A stretch of 64,000 nucleotides of DNA from Planctomycetota bacterium. Its GTDB lineage: Bacteria > Planctomycetota > UBA8742 > UBA2392. Position numbers and translations under genes: made by a program. The stretch is from positions 62,001 through 126,000 of the forward strand of contig JAHBXZ010000003.1 in assembly GCA_019636215.1 (NCBI GenBank), written 5' to 3'. Below, piece by piece: positions 40,382 through 49,287 of this stretch. The notes beneath the pieces are model-generated. The model saw nothing but the letters and a program-made list of their open reading frames with translations, ran no database searches and was not told the DNA's origin. Numbering within the stretch: the stretch's first letter is position 1; every line of letters begins with the position of its first letter.

Positions 40382-41317
40382 TCATCCGCCGTGCCTCACG
40401 CCCTTCAGGTAATCGCCCAAGTTCGCCAAGTGCTGTTTGCCGCCCTCGATTGCGCCGACCTTTTCCACCATCGTGTCCCGGGCCTCTTTGCTTGGAAACA
40501 GGGTGCAAAGGCTCACGCGCGTCTTGCCGCCCTCCTGCGTGAACATCACCGTCGCCCGGAACATGTCGTGGTTCTTGTCGTCACCGTGCTTGTAGACCAG
40601 CCGGTTCGGCTTCTCGATCTCCAGGTACTCCTGGCGGTTCGGAAACACCCTGCCGTCAGGGCCAACCATGGTGTACAGCCAGACTCCGCCCACGCGTAAC
40701 TCGTGCTTTTCCGTCTTGTTGGTGAAGCCGTTGGGCCCCCACCACTGGTCGGCGTGGTTGGGGTTGGTCCAGGCCTCCCACACCATTTCGATTGGCGCGT
40801 CCAAGGTGCGCTCAATCAGTACGCTGCGCCCAAGCGTTTCGGCCACGTGGGCGGCAAGCTGGTCCAGGGTACCGCCGTAGCCCTGGCTGACGCCTTCCAG
40901 TTGGTTGCCAAAGAACTCCAGTTCGGTCGCGTCTTTGGTCAGCGGCCGGCCTTGCAGACGCAGTGTGGTCTTGCCCGCGTTCTCGACCATGGTGACGATG
41001 TTTTCGATCTCCAGCGGCCATTTGTCCCAGAACGGGGCGCGTGTAAGGCCGCCCTTGGCATCTGAAAACGAACTCACGAACACCAGCTTTTCCGGCGGCT
41101 TGATTTCGCGAAACACGAACCGCCCCCACCAGTCGCCCTCGGGCCGTTCCATGCGGTAGTGAAAGATGCCGCCGGGTTTGAGTTCGAACTTTTCCACATG
41201 CGTGGGCATGCCCTTGGGCCCCCACCAGCGGCCCAACTGTGCGGGGTCGGTCCATGCGCGCCACACCAGGTCGCGGGGCGCGTCAAGTTCGCGGGTGATC
41301 AAGAGTTCACTTGGCAT
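40382..41317 (-). CDS. Tandem AHSA1/SRPBCC-domain protein
   Basis: 311 residues made of two consecutive START/AHSA1-type domains. The first begins LLITRELDAPRDLVWRAWTDPAQLGRWWGPKG and the second VLIERTLDAPIEMVWEAWTNPNHADQWWGPNG, the typical SRPBCC opening. Each has a hydrophobic cavity fold that may bind a small molecule. Most family members have one such domain, so this is a duplication within one gene. It overlaps the ArsR gene by 11 bases. Confidence 0.9.
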   Translation of the reverse strand: MPSELLITRELDAPRDLVWRAWTDPAQLGRWWGPKGMPTHVEKFELKPGGIFHYRMERPEGDWWGRFVFREIKPPEKLVFVSSFSDAKGGLTRAPFWDKWPLEIENIVTMVENAGKTTLRLQGRPLTKDATELEFFGNQLEGVSQGYGGTLDQLAAHVAETLGRSVLIERTLDAPIEMVWEAWTNPNHADQWWGPNGFTNKTEKHELRVGGVWLYTMVGPDGRVFPNRQEYLEIEKPNRLVYKHGDDKNHDMFRATVMFTQEGGKTRVSLCTLFPSKEARDTMVEKVGAIEGGKQHLANLGDYLKGVRHGG

Positions 41318-41657
41318 GTTTCTTTCCTTTGCATTGCAGGTCCTTCAGGTAGGCATCCAGGCGGTCAAAACTCTCTTCCCAGAACTTGCGGTAATGGTCG
41401 ATCCAAAGCGCGGCCTGTTTCAGGGGCTTGGCATTCAGTGTGCAGGGCCGCCACTGGGCCTTGCGCCCGCGCACAATCAGCCCGGCGCGCTGCAGCACGC
41501 GCAAATGCTTGCTGACCGCGGGCATGGACATGGCAAAGGGTTCGGCCAGCGCCGAAACCGAGGCCGCACCGCCAGCCAGCCGCCGCAGGATCGCGCGGCG
41601 CGTAGGGTCCGCCAAAGCCGCAAAGGTGGCATCAAGTTTGTCTTCGGTGAGCGTCAT
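41307..41657 (-). CDS. ArsR-family transcriptional regulator
   Basis: 116 residues. Winged helix-turn-helix with ATFAALADPTRRAILRRLAGG and MSMPAVSKHLRVLQRAGLIVRGRKAQWRPC. This is the branch that is typically paired with SRPBCC genes and lacks metal-binding Cys (no CVC motif). ATG 41657 matches the family N-terminus; a longer frame to 41915 would run through the likely operator. A perfect palindrome lies 13 bases upstream. Confidence 0.92.
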   Translation of the reverse strand: MTLTEDKLDATFAALADPTRRAILRRLAGGAASVSALAEPFAMSMPAVSKHLRVLQRAGLIVRGRKAQWRPCTLNAKPLKQAALWIDHYRKFWEESFDRLDAYLKDLQCKGKKHAK

Positions 41658-41669
41658 ATTGAACCGCTT

Positions 41670-41685
41670 GGTTACGTAACCGGTT
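41670..41685. promoter_or_regulatory. Probable ArsR operator
   Basis: The perfect 12-bp palindrome GGTTACGTAACC (41670-41681) overlaps AACCGGTT (41678-41685), directly upstream of the ArsR start. ArsR-type repressors bind such palindromes at their own promoters. Confidence 0.6.
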
Positions 41686-41886
41686 GGTTTATTACATGGC
41701 CGCAATGCAGCCGTCAAATCGAATCTGGGGAGTTTGGCCGGATCATGCCAGCGCCAACCACGGGCAACCACGGAACGCAAACAGGAGCCCGAAGCGCAAG
41801 CTAGGAAATAGGCGAAACGAACTTCGCCACTTCCTCTTGAGCCGATTGATCGGTAAGAAGGTACTCGCACAGCCAGATGGGGAGTT

Positions 41887-42999
41887 ATGTCGCTTGAATC
41901 CACGCTGAAGGACATAGTCCAACGTCTTCGGGAGAACCGATTTCCGAACGAACAGGCAATCTCGCAGGGTGTTGTGCTGCGGTTGTTTCAAGAACTTGGC
42001 TGGGATACGTGGGACACCAAGATCGTGTGGCCCGAGTACCAGACTGGTGATGGGCGGGCCGACTTCGCGCTCTGCCATCCACAATCGAAACCAGTTGTGG
42101 TCACGGAGGTGAAGCAACCGGGCAAGGCCGAGGATGCGGTTCGACAAGCCCTTGACTACTCATTCCACACTGGTGCACCTATCGTTGTACTTACCGATGG
42201 CCAGACTTGGGGATTCTATCTGCCTGGTGAGCAGGGCACCTATGAAGATCGGCGCGTTTACAAGCTAGACCTGTATGAACGGTCAGCGGCGGAGGCCGCG
42301 GAAATCCTTCATCGCTACCTCAGCCGAGAGAACGTCACGTCTGGCAACGCACTCGAAGCAGCACGAAAGGAGTACCGCAGTCGCAACCGCCGCTCGCAGG
42401 CAAAATCCGCAATTCCGGAGGCGTGGCGCGAGCTAGTGGAGAAGGGTGATGAGTTACTCGTTGAATTGGTTGCCGGGGCGGTGGAATCCAAGACAGGTGT
42501 TCGACCGGACGCCGACGACGTTGCTGAGTTCCTACTGGCGCTGAATCGACCGGGAACTCCGATTCCTGTCCCAAAAAGCTCGAAATCTCTCGCCCCAACT
42601 GCGCAGTCTGTAGAGCATTCAGTCAGCGCACCGGCGATTCGTGATGCTACAGAGTCGACACGAAGCGGCCGAGTGGTACTCCTCGGGAGCGCGACGACAT
42701 ACAGCAACTACAAAGATGCCATGGTCGCGGTTCTGACAGAACTCGCCAATCGCGACCCGTCTTTCTTAGAACGCTGCTCACAGCACCCTGACGCACGTGG
42801 TCGAAAGAGGCGTTACATCGCAAGATCACTCGAAGAACTCTATCCGGGCCGACCGGATCTGCACGAAGCGAGCTCGAAATTGCCAGGCGGCTGGTACATC
42901 GGCACGAACCTGAATAACGCAATCAAGAGGGTCATCATTCAAATGGCCACCGAGGTAGCTGGGCTGAAATTCGGTAAGGACGTAATTGTCGAATTCTAG
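41887..42999 (+). CDS. Solitary HsdR-N-type nuclease-domain protein
   Basis: 370 residues. The N-terminal domain (about 1-150) matches the type I restriction enzyme R-protein N-terminal nuclease: RLFQELGWDTWDTKIVWPEY, then D59 in GRADFAL, and E74-V-K76 in VVVTEVKQPGKAEDAVRQALDY, a PD-(D/E)XK site. No helicase motor follows; instead there is a charged linker (180-270) and a C-terminal domain (GRKRRYIARSLEELYPGRPDL ... LPGGWYIGTNLNNAIKRVIIQMATEVAGL) seen in other solitary HSDR_N proteins. The ATG has GGGGAG upstream. GC and wobble usage look lower than in its neighbours, suggesting transfer. No methylase or specificity gene is adjacent. Confidence 0.85.
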   Translation: MSLESTLKDIVQRLRENRFPNEQAISQGVVLRLFQELGWDTWDTKIVWPEYQTGDGRADFALCHPQSKPVVVTEVKQPGKAEDAVRQALDYSFHTGAPIVVLTDGQTWGFYLPGEQGTYEDRRVYKLDLYERSAAEAAEILHRYLSRENVTSGNALEAARKEYRSRNRRSQAKSAIPEAWRELVEKGDELLVELVAGAVESKTGVRPDADDVAEFLLALNRPGTPIPVPKSSKSLAPTAQSVEHSVSAPAIRDATESTRSGRVVLLGSATTYSNYKDAMVAVLTELANRDPSFLERCSQHPDARGRKRRYIARSLEELYPGRPDLHEASSKLPGGWYIGTNLNNAIKRVIIQMATEVAGLKFGKDVIVEF

Positions 43000-43059
43000 C
43001 TCGACCGCGACTTACACACATGCATCCGCTTCTTCCCTCGCAGGTGCTTCGGGCTCTTG

Positions 43060-44337
43060 TTACTGCCCTTGCTTGAGCATGGCCTTGAACACTTCGCGGT
43101 AGTCGCGGGTGTCGCCTTCGGCCCACATCCGGCGTTTCAGGGCGCGCAGCATGGCGGCGCGGTTGCCGCTTTGTGTGTACGGGGGCGCCGTCACTTTCTG
43201 GCCGCGCATGGCTTGGGCCTTCTGTAATGCGTCCAGCATCAGACCGGCATTCTCCTGCGTTGTCATCACGCGTGAAATGCGCGCCACGGCCTCGGGGCTT
43301 GGGGCGCTGTCGAGCATCAGGCGCAGGGCCCTTGCCATCTTCGGGGCGTCCATGCGGTTGTTGAGCACCACACCGTTACGCCCGGCCACAATGTGCTGGC
43401 GTGCCCCGTTCTCGCCGCTGGTGATCACCGGCAGGCCGCTGGCCAATGCCTCTGTGACGGCGTTGGCACTGGGGTCGTGCATGGTGGGCAGCAAAAACAC
43501 GTCGGCGCAGGCGTACCATTCTTCCATGGCCGGGGTCGGGTCCAGAAAGCGCGCCTGGGCGGATATGCCGGCCTCCTGCATCAGGCGGCGGGCGTCTTCG
43601 GTGTCACCCTTGCCCACGCACACAAAGCGCAGGCGGTCGCGGTCGGGCGAGGTGCGGGCGAGTTCGACAAACCCGCGTGCGGCCTCAATCAGCCCTTTGC
43701 GGCGAAAATCCATGCCCGCAAACAGCACCAGCCTGGCGCCGGGGTCAATGCCGCGCTGGGCGCGAAGCTCGGCGCGTCTGTCGCGAACGCCGGGGTGAAA
43801 GCGCGAACTGTCCACACCATTAGCGATCACAAGAATGCGCGACGGGTCCACCCCATACATGTGCGTCACGGCGCGCCGGATCATGGCGCTGTTGGCGACA
43901 TACAACTGAAAGCGGCCGGGCAGGAACATCTCGCCCTCAAGCTTCAGCAACTGCCGGTGGCGCGGGTTCAGAAACGCGCGTCTGCGCTGGGCCAGATCCG
44001 GGTAGCGCGCGCCAAGCCACGCCCGGTGCAGGCCGTCGCCAAGCCGCAGTACGTCTCCGGGATAGGCCCGGGCCAGGCAGAGTGTGGCCTCGGCGCCGGT
44101 TTCGCGGGCGGCCTCACCGGCCCGGGCGGCAAACCAGCGATGTTTAAACGGGCCCAGAATCTTGGGGCGCGAAACGGTGACAACTTCCATGCCCGCGGCA
44201 TCGGCGGCGTCGTGTTTGGTGCAGACGACGCTGATGCGGTGGCCCTGTTCGAGCCAGGCCCGGGCAAGCCCCACGGCGTAGCGTTCCGCGCCGCCGCGGG
44301 CCTTGATGAACTCAGTGCGGACTATGGCGATGTGCAC
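43060..44337 (-). CDS. GT4-family glycosyltransferase
   Basis: 425 residues. MHIAIVRTEFIKARGGAERYAVGLARAWLEQGH opens the N-terminal Rossmann domain. FAGMDFRRKGLIEAARGFVEL starts the C-terminal donor-binding domain, and VFLLPTMHDPSANAVTEALASGLPVITSGENGA carries the E-x7-E-like segment. It most resembles WaaG-type LPS glucosyltransferases (RGGAERY near the start). A basic tail of about 50 residues ends it. It is apart from the main envelope cluster and has no coupled neighbour. Confidence 0.88.
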   Translation of the reverse strand: MHIAIVRTEFIKARGGAERYAVGLARAWLEQGHRISVVCTKHDAADAAGMEVVTVSRPKILGPFKHRWFAARAGEAARETGAEATLCLARAYPGDVLRLGDGLHRAWLGARYPDLAQRRRAFLNPRHRQLLKLEGEMFLPGRFQLYVANSAMIRRAVTHMYGVDPSRILVIANGVDSSRFHPGVRDRRAELRAQRGIDPGARLVLFAGMDFRRKGLIEAARGFVELARTSPDRDRLRFVCVGKGDTEDARRLMQEAGISAQARFLDPTPAMEEWYACADVFLLPTMHDPSANAVTEALASGLPVITSGENGARQHIVAGRNGVVLNNRMDAPKMARALRLMLDSAPSPEAVARISRVMTTQENAGLMLDALQKAQAMRGQKVTAPPYTQSGNRAAMLRALKRRMWAEGDTRDYREVFKAMLKQGQ

Positions 44338-44406
44338 GGGGGCGTTATACCGCAGAGTCGGGGTTAGGGCATGGGGGCTGGGGCATTGGGGGTTGAGCCT
44401 GCAGTT

Positions 44407-44440
44407 CTTTGCGTCTTCGCGGTCCTTCGCGCCTTCGCGT
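44407..44440. repeat. CTTCGCG triple repeat
   Basis: GCGTCTTCGCG, GTCCTTCGCG and CCTTCGCG follow one another in the gap between the glycosyltransferase and phosphatase genes, the same rhythm as one arm of the repeat at 40268-40337 but with C for G. There is no opposing arm nearby. Confidence 0.6.
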
Positions 44441-44490
44441 AATGCTGTTGCAGTTCGAACTACACCGCGCGCTTGCGCTTGCGGCTCTTG

Positions 44491-44940
44491 TCAGCCGCGC
44501 TTTCGGTGGGCCAGATTGTGTACGGCCTGTTCCTGTTCCTGCGTTTCGATGCTGCCGGGGCGTCTCTTGCGCACCAGGGCGATGGCCTCGTCGGGCTTCA
44601 TGCCTTTGTCCACCAGATAGCAGGCGATCATGGTGCCGGTGCGGCCGATGCCCGCGCCGCAATGCACGACAATGGCCTTGTGCTCGTGGCGGTAAAAACG
44701 CGCGCGTTCGAGAAACGCGTCAATGTCTTGTGGCGTCGGAGCCGAAAAATCCTCGACGGGCACGTGCAGAACATCAATGCCCTGTGCGGCCAGCACGTTG
44801 GCATCCGGCGGGGCAGCGGTCAGGCTCACAACCAGGGCGATTCCCTTTTCCGCCAGCCAGGGCCAGAGTGAGTCGTCGCGGCCATAGGGCCGGGCCATGC
44901 CGGCAATCTCACCTTCCACAACCCAGGAAAAGTTGTTCAC
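44491..44940 (-). CDS. Dual-specificity-type protein phosphatase
   Basis: 149 residues, one cysteine-phosphatase domain. The P-loop is VVHCGAGIGRTGTM (C94, R100). The probable general acid is the Asp in HVPVEDFSAPT (about residue 64). It resembles small DUSP23-like phosphatases. Its GTG start (44940) overlaps the TGA of the zinc-ribbon gene (GTGA), which in turn overlaps the kinase gene. It may reverse phosphorylation by that kinase, which is inference from gene order. Confidence 0.9.
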   Translation of the reverse strand: MNNFSWVVEGEIAGMARPYGRDDSLWPWLAEKGIALVVSLTAAPPDANVLAAQGIDVLHVPVEDFSAPTPQDIDAFLERARFYRHEHKAIVVHCGAGIGRTGTMIACYLVDKGMKPDEAIALVRKRRPGSIETQEQEQAVHNLAHRKRG

Positions 44941-45305
44941 CCCTGCACCTTATCAGCGACTGGCGCCACAGGCACGGGGGCAGGTCTGCGCGACAGAGCC
45001 AACAGAAAAACGCCGCCTACAACCATTGCCGCAAGTGCCGCGGCCAGCGCGCCGAACTCGGCAGAACCGTCGCCGTGAGAACCAGACAAATATGCCGCCA
45101 ATGCGGCCAGTCCTGCGGCCAGCGCGCAGAAGACCCGTACTCGAATGCGTTGCCTTGCCCGGTAGCCTCGCGCTTCTTCTGGCGTCAGGCGGGTTTCGCC
45201 AGCATCCAGTGCCACATCACAGCCGCCGCACCGAAATGGCTTGCCCGGCGGCACCGCAGCCACATCCAGTTTCGCGCCGCAAAACGGGCAGGCATGCTCG
45301 GTCAC
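44937..45305 (-). CDS. Zinc-ribbon protein with two membrane helices
   Basis: 122 residues. An N-terminal zinc ribbon (HACPFCGAKL ... FRCGGCDVAL), a short linker and two hydrophobic helices (VRVFCALAAGLAALAAYL and FGALAAALAAMVVGGVFLLAL), so the ribbon probably faces the cytoplasm. GTG at 45305 overlaps the kinase stop (GTGA). The family is not recognised; similar ribbon-TM proteins are common next to planctomycete kinases. Confidence 0.78.
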   Translation of the reverse strand: MTEHACPFCGAKLDVAAVPPGKPFRCGGCDVALDAGETRLTPEEARGYRARQRIRVRVFCALAAGLAALAAYLSGSHGDGSAEFGALAAALAAMVVGGVFLLALSRRPAPVPVAPVADKVQG

Positions 45306-48235
45306 CCGATCTCCTTCAGCAACGCCCAGGCGTCCTCGTGGCTGGGATCCATCAGCAGCGCGCGCTGGGCCGAAAACCGGGCTTCCTCGCGGTTGCCCTC
45401 ACGGGCCAATGCTCGCGCAAGCCTTGCGTGGGCATCGGCATCCCAGGGCTCCAGTGTGATGCGATTGCGATGATCGGCCGCGCTGGCGTCGCTGGCAGCG
45501 AGGCAGACCGCAAAGGTTTCGAGGTGAACCAGTTCGGGGTCGACAACTTCGGCCACCAGTTTCACGTACTCGCGCTGGGCCTCGGCGTCGCCAGCCGCGG
45601 CGCGGCGTTGTGCGTCCAGCAGCCGGGACTCCAGGCTTTCCGGCGGCCAGATCGACGCCGGGTCAGTCGGCTTCAGCTTGCCCGCTGAAGCCGCCATGTA
45701 AACCAGCCGGCGCCACGGCGCGGGGGCCAGCCTGCCGCCAGCCACCCATTCGCGAATACGCGCCTGGGCGGCGTTGGTGGCCTCAGGCATGCGCAGAATG
45801 CGGGCCTCTTCCTGTTCGGCAAGGTCGTTGCGCCCGATTGCAACCAGCCACGCCACCAGGCTGACGTGCTCATCAATCGCGCGGCTGGATTTAATCAGCG
45901 CGCGCACGGTATCCGGCGCAAGCATGTCGATGCGCAGGCTGGTGCGTTTGTCGCCGTCGTCAACTTCGAACTCACTGGCGTTGTATGCAATCACCCGCCC
46001 CACCGTGCGTTCGGTGCGGGCGCTGCGTTTGCCGTCGGCATCCAGGCCGGCATGCACACGGAACTCCGCCGTTTTGCCGTCGGCCTTGAGCCGCCGCAGC
46101 GCACCCTGAACAGCCAGGTTGCACTTCTCGGCCTGCAGAATGTCCTCGCGATACCTGCGCAGAAGGTCTTCTGTTTCCTTGCGAGCCGCAATGCGCGCGG
46201 CGACATCCTTGGGAACGCCCGTGGCCACCGCGGCACGGGCCTGTTCCGTCCTGGTGATCAGCTCATCAAGCCGTTTGCGGGCGCGCTCAAAGTCGCGGCT
46301 CTCCAGCGGCAACAGCAGCGACTCGTGAATCTCTACGCCTTGCAAAGCCCAGTCAGCGCGCATGCCCGCGCAAAAGGCCCGCCAGGCGTTGGGGGCGATC
46401 AGCGCGTTCTGGTGCGCGGTTTCCAGTTGCTTGCGCAGGCTGGAAAGCCGCTTGTTCACCTTCTCCTGAGTGTCGGCTGTGCGGCCGGGCAGGAAGGCCT
46501 CGAGCAACTCCCGCTCGCGCAGCAGGTTTGCCGCGCTGCGCATGCGGCGGATCTCGCTGAAACTCTCGCCCTTCTCAACGTCGTCACGCCAGCCCTTGCG
46601 CAGGTAGTCGGCCTGTTCAAGCAGCCTGGCCAGGTCGCCGGATTCGGCGGCCTGCACCACGGTGCGCTGGGTTTCCAGAAGCTGCGCGGCCTCGACCTCC
46701 TCGCCGGCGAACAGGGGTTTCAAGAGCTCCGGCGGAAAGCGATCCAGCGCCGCCAGGGCATCGGCGGTACGTTTTTCCTTCAGTGCTTCTTCGCTGGCGT
46801 CGCGCGCCTTTCTGACCTCTTGCTCGCGCAACTGGCTGACGCGGGACTGCACTTCACGCTGCTGGCGGCGCGCAGCCTCGGCGTGGCGCGACCCGGGGTA
46901 CTTCTGCAGGAAGGCCGCAAACGACTGCCATGCCGCAGGGTACTCTCCCCTGGACATCGCCGTGCGGCTGTCGAGTTCGGATGCGGCAAAGGCTTCGTCC
47001 TCTGGCAGAAACGCCGGGCCCGGGTCATTGGACGCCGGGATATTGGCGCGCGGCAGATTGACCGGCGGCGCGTTGCCCGTGGCCACCTGCGTGTTGTCCG
47101 GCGCGAAGTCGGGCGCGGGACCGGGGCCCCCGCGAATCTGCTGCCACACCAGAATCGCGACCAGCAGTGCCGCAGAGGCAGCCAGCACTAGAATGCCGAT
47201 GGTTGCAACTTTGCTGGGCTCGGGCACGGGTGCCGGCGGCAGTGGTGCCGATGCCGTGGCCAGCAAGTCGGCCGTCTCTGTGGGTGTTGCGCCGGGCACG
47301 GCCGCGCGTGTGTGGGCACGGCGGGGCAGGCGTTCCAGGATTTCGGCAAACGTGTCCGGGCGGTCCTTTGGGTCCCAGGCCAGGCAGTTCATGAACAACG
47401 CGCACAGCTTCTGGGGCAGGTCCGGGCGCCTTGATTCCAGGAGTTCCGCACCCTGCTTTTGGCGCAGCATGATCTGCGACAGGCCGGTGTGGCCAAACGG
47501 GGGCTCGCCCGCGGCAAGGTGGTACATGGTTGCGCCGTAGCTGAAGATGTCGCTGCGTTTGTCGGGCACCATGCGCTTGAGAACTTCCGGCGCGCTGTAT
47601 GCCGGCGTACCGAAATTGAGCGGGCCTTCGTGGCCCTCGGCAATCAGGCGCAGGTCGCCGGCCAGGCCAAAGTCGGCAAGTTTGCAGCGGCCGCGCGAGT
47701 TGCGAATCAGGTTTTCAGGCTTGATGTCGCGGTGCAGAATGCCCTCGCGATGCGCGGCGTACAGTGCCTCGGCGGTCTGGCGCGCAACAGAAAGCAGGTC
47801 GGCCGCCGGCAGCGGCCCCTGTTCCTTGACGATGGTGCGCAGGTTCGCGCCCTCGGCAAAGTCCATCACAATGAAGTGGCTGCCCTTGTCTTCAAGGATG
47901 TCGATTACCTTGACCACGTTCTCGTGCTCTACGCGGGCCAGAGACTGCGCCTCGGTGCGGAAACGTTCAATCAGGTCGGCACGCTGGGCCAGTGCCGGGT
48001 CCAGCACTTTGACCGCGACAATCTTGTCGATGTACACGTGCCGCGCGCGGTACACCACGCCCATGCCGCCGCGCGCCACACGCGATAGAATCTCGTAACT
48101 GGCCAGGCGCTGGCCCACCAGCGGGTCAAGCCGACCGCTGGTTTCCGCGCGCTGGGGACGGGCAGGAACGGCAACTTCCGGCGCGAGCTTGCCGTCGGTT
48201 GCTGGGTCAGGGTGGGCTGTGTTTTCTTGCGCCAT
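45302..48235 (-). CDS. Large transmembrane Ser/Thr protein kinase with helical sensor region
   Basis: 977 residues. The kinase domain is at about 45-310: VARGGMGVVYRARH, VAVKVLDP Lys, ILHRDIKPENLI, LADFGLAGD and GTPAYSAPE, all catalytic residues intact. A Pro-rich linker and one membrane helix (IGILVLAASAALLVAILVWQQI, about 345-366) follow. The remaining 600 residues are extracytoplasmic and mainly helical, with coiled-coil stretches (EARRQQREVQSRVSQLREQEV) and a TPR-like end (DAHARLARALAREGNREEARFSAQRALL). It is the first gene of a coupled set with the zinc-ribbon and phosphatase genes. The ligand is unknown. Confidence 0.92.
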   Translation of the reverse strand: MAQENTAHPDPATDGKLAPEVAVPARPQRAETSGRLDPLVGQRLASYEILSRVARGGMGVVYRARHVYIDKIVAVKVLDPALAQRADLIERFRTEAQSLARVEHENVVKVIDILEDKGSHFIVMDFAEGANLRTIVKEQGPLPAADLLSVARQTAEALYAAHREGILHRDIKPENLIRNSRGRCKLADFGLAGDLRLIAEGHEGPLNFGTPAYSAPEVLKRMVPDKRSDIFSYGATMYHLAAGEPPFGHTGLSQIMLRQKQGAELLESRRPDLPQKLCALFMNCLAWDPKDRPDTFAEILERLPRRAHTRAAVPGATPTETADLLATASAPLPPAPVPEPSKVATIGILVLAASAALLVAILVWQQIRGGPGPAPDFAPDNTQVATGNAPPVNLPRANIPASNDPGPAFLPEDEAFAASELDSRTAMSRGEYPAAWQSFAAFLQKYPGSRHAEAARRQQREVQSRVSQLREQEVRKARDASEEALKEKRTADALAALDRFPPELLKPLFAGEEVEAAQLLETQRTVVQAAESGDLARLLEQADYLRKGWRDDVEKGESFSEIRRMRSAANLLRERELLEAFLPGRTADTQEKVNKRLSSLRKQLETAHQNALIAPNAWRAFCAGMRADWALQGVEIHESLLLPLESRDFERARKRLDELITRTEQARAAVATGVPKDVAARIAARKETEDLLRRYREDILQAEKCNLAVQGALRRLKADGKTAEFRVHAGLDADGKRSARTERTVGRVIAYNASEFEVDDGDKRTSLRIDMLAPDTVRALIKSSRAIDEHVSLVAWLVAIGRNDLAEQEEARILRMPEATNAAQARIREWVAGGRLAPAPWRRLVYMAASAGKLKPTDPASIWPPESLESRLLDAQRRAAAGDAEAQREYVKLVAEVVDPELVHLETFAVCLAASDASAADHRNRITLEPWDADAHARLARALAREGNREEARFSAQRALLMDPSHEDAWALLKEIG

Positions 48236-48283
48236 CGGTTAAGATTGCAGCATAGTTCCGCGCGGTTATCACGGGGCATTGCA

Positions 48284-48781
48284 TTGACTGAAGAAACCAA
48301 CCAGACACCCGCAGCAAAACCCGCCCCCACCGACGCCGAGATCGCGGCCATGCTGGATGCTTCGACGCCCGGCCGCAAAAAAAAACGCGACCTTGATGCG
48401 CCGTCGCCGCGCCTGCCCGAAGCCCTTTACTACTACATGTTCATCATCGTCGAGGAGGCCCTGGTGATGGGCGTTTGGGGTTTCATGCGCCGCGGCGCCA
48501 GCGCGGTGATGAAGGGCCCGGGCCTGGATGCGCCATTCACCGAACAGATCAAGTTTCACCTGTTATCAATTGTCGGGGGTGTCGGGGACCTGGCCGTGGA
48601 CAAACCCTGGATGCCGCTGGGCCTGATGCTGCTGGCCGCGGGGGTGTTTCTGCCGGTGACACCCCGGCAGCGCAAACGCATGGCAAGCCTGATCAGCACA
48701 GTCGTTGTGGTGGTGTTCATTTTGCTGATCGCCCTGCAGTTTGCCGACGACATGACGGCCCTCGCCGGGTCCGCCGGTTAA
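48284..48781 (+). CDS. Unknown two-helix membrane protein
   Basis: About 165 residues. A polar N-terminus with a Lys/Arg patch (GRKKKRDLD), an amphipathic middle (YYYMFIIVEEALVMGVWGFM) and two membrane helices near the end (MPLGLMLLAAGVFLPV and SLISTVVVVVFILLIALQFA). The TTG start at 48284 is tentative, based on a GGGG stretch upstream and avoiding overlap with the divergent kinase start at 48235. No family is recognised. Four bases separate it from the next gene. Confidence 0.62.
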   Translation: MTEETNQTPAAKPAPTDAEIAAMLDASTPGRKKKRDLDAPSPRLPEALYYYMFIIVEEALVMGVWGFMRRGASAVMKGPGLDAPFTEQIKFHLLSIVGGVGDLAVDKPWMPLGLMLLAAGVFLPVTPRQRKRMASLISTVVVVVFILLIALQFADDMTALAGSAG

Positions 48782-48785
48782 TGAA

Positions 48786-49286
48786 ATGCATACGCTTCAG
48801 ACCATCCTTGATTTTCTGGTTCAGGCCGTGCCGCCGGGCGGATTGCCCGACGTGTTTGTGCCCGAAGAACCACCGGCGCCCCGAAGCACCAAGATCGGGA
48901 CGATCGTGTTCATGGTGCTGATCGGCATTGCCATCAACGTGCTGTTCGGGCTCTGGGCCAAAGCAAAGGGCGAGGACCACGGAGTCAACCCTTGGGTGGG
49001 TTTTGCCGCAGGATTTCTGTTCAACTACGTTGGTGTGCGCCTGGTTCCGCTGCTGGCGCCGGGGCGCGTGTTTCATGAGCCCGTGCGTCGGCCCCTGCCG
49101 CCGGTTCCGCAGCAGCAGGGCTTCCCCGCGCCCCCGCCTGGAGCTGCATTGCCTCCGACAGTGCAGGCCGTTGTTGCCCCGGTTACTGCGCCCGATGGCA
49201 GCCTTGTGTGCCCCGGTTGCGGTGTGCGCGTGAAGCCCGGCAAGAAACTCTGCATGAGCTGCGGCGCAACCTTCACCGCCGCATGA
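48786..49286 (+). CDS. Membrane protein with C-terminal zinc ribbon
   Basis: 166 residues. Two membrane helices (TIVFMVLIGIAINVLFGLWA and PWVGFAAGFLFNYVGVRLVPLL), a Pro-rich linker and a C-terminal zinc ribbon (LVCPGCGVRVKPGKKLCMSCG). The ribbon sits at the opposite end from that of the gene at 44937. No function is known. It is probably cotranscribed with the gene just upstream and is convergent with the NeuB-like gene, with only one base between stops. Confidence 0.75.
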   Translation: MHTLQTILDFLVQAVPPGGLPDVFVPEEPPAPRSTKIGTIVFMVLIGIAINVLFGLWAKAKGEDHGVNPWVGFAAGFLFNYVGVRLVPLLAPGRVFHEPVRRPLPPVPQQQGFPAPPPGAALPPTVQAVVAPVTAPDGSLVCPGCGVRVKPGKKLCMSCGATFTAA

Positions 49287-49287
49287 G

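Noticed and set aside
41700..41886. CAACCACGG direct repeat as an attachment site for the nuclease gene
   Set aside because: The two copies are only nine bases, adjacent to each other, and no matching copy lies beyond the other end of the gene.
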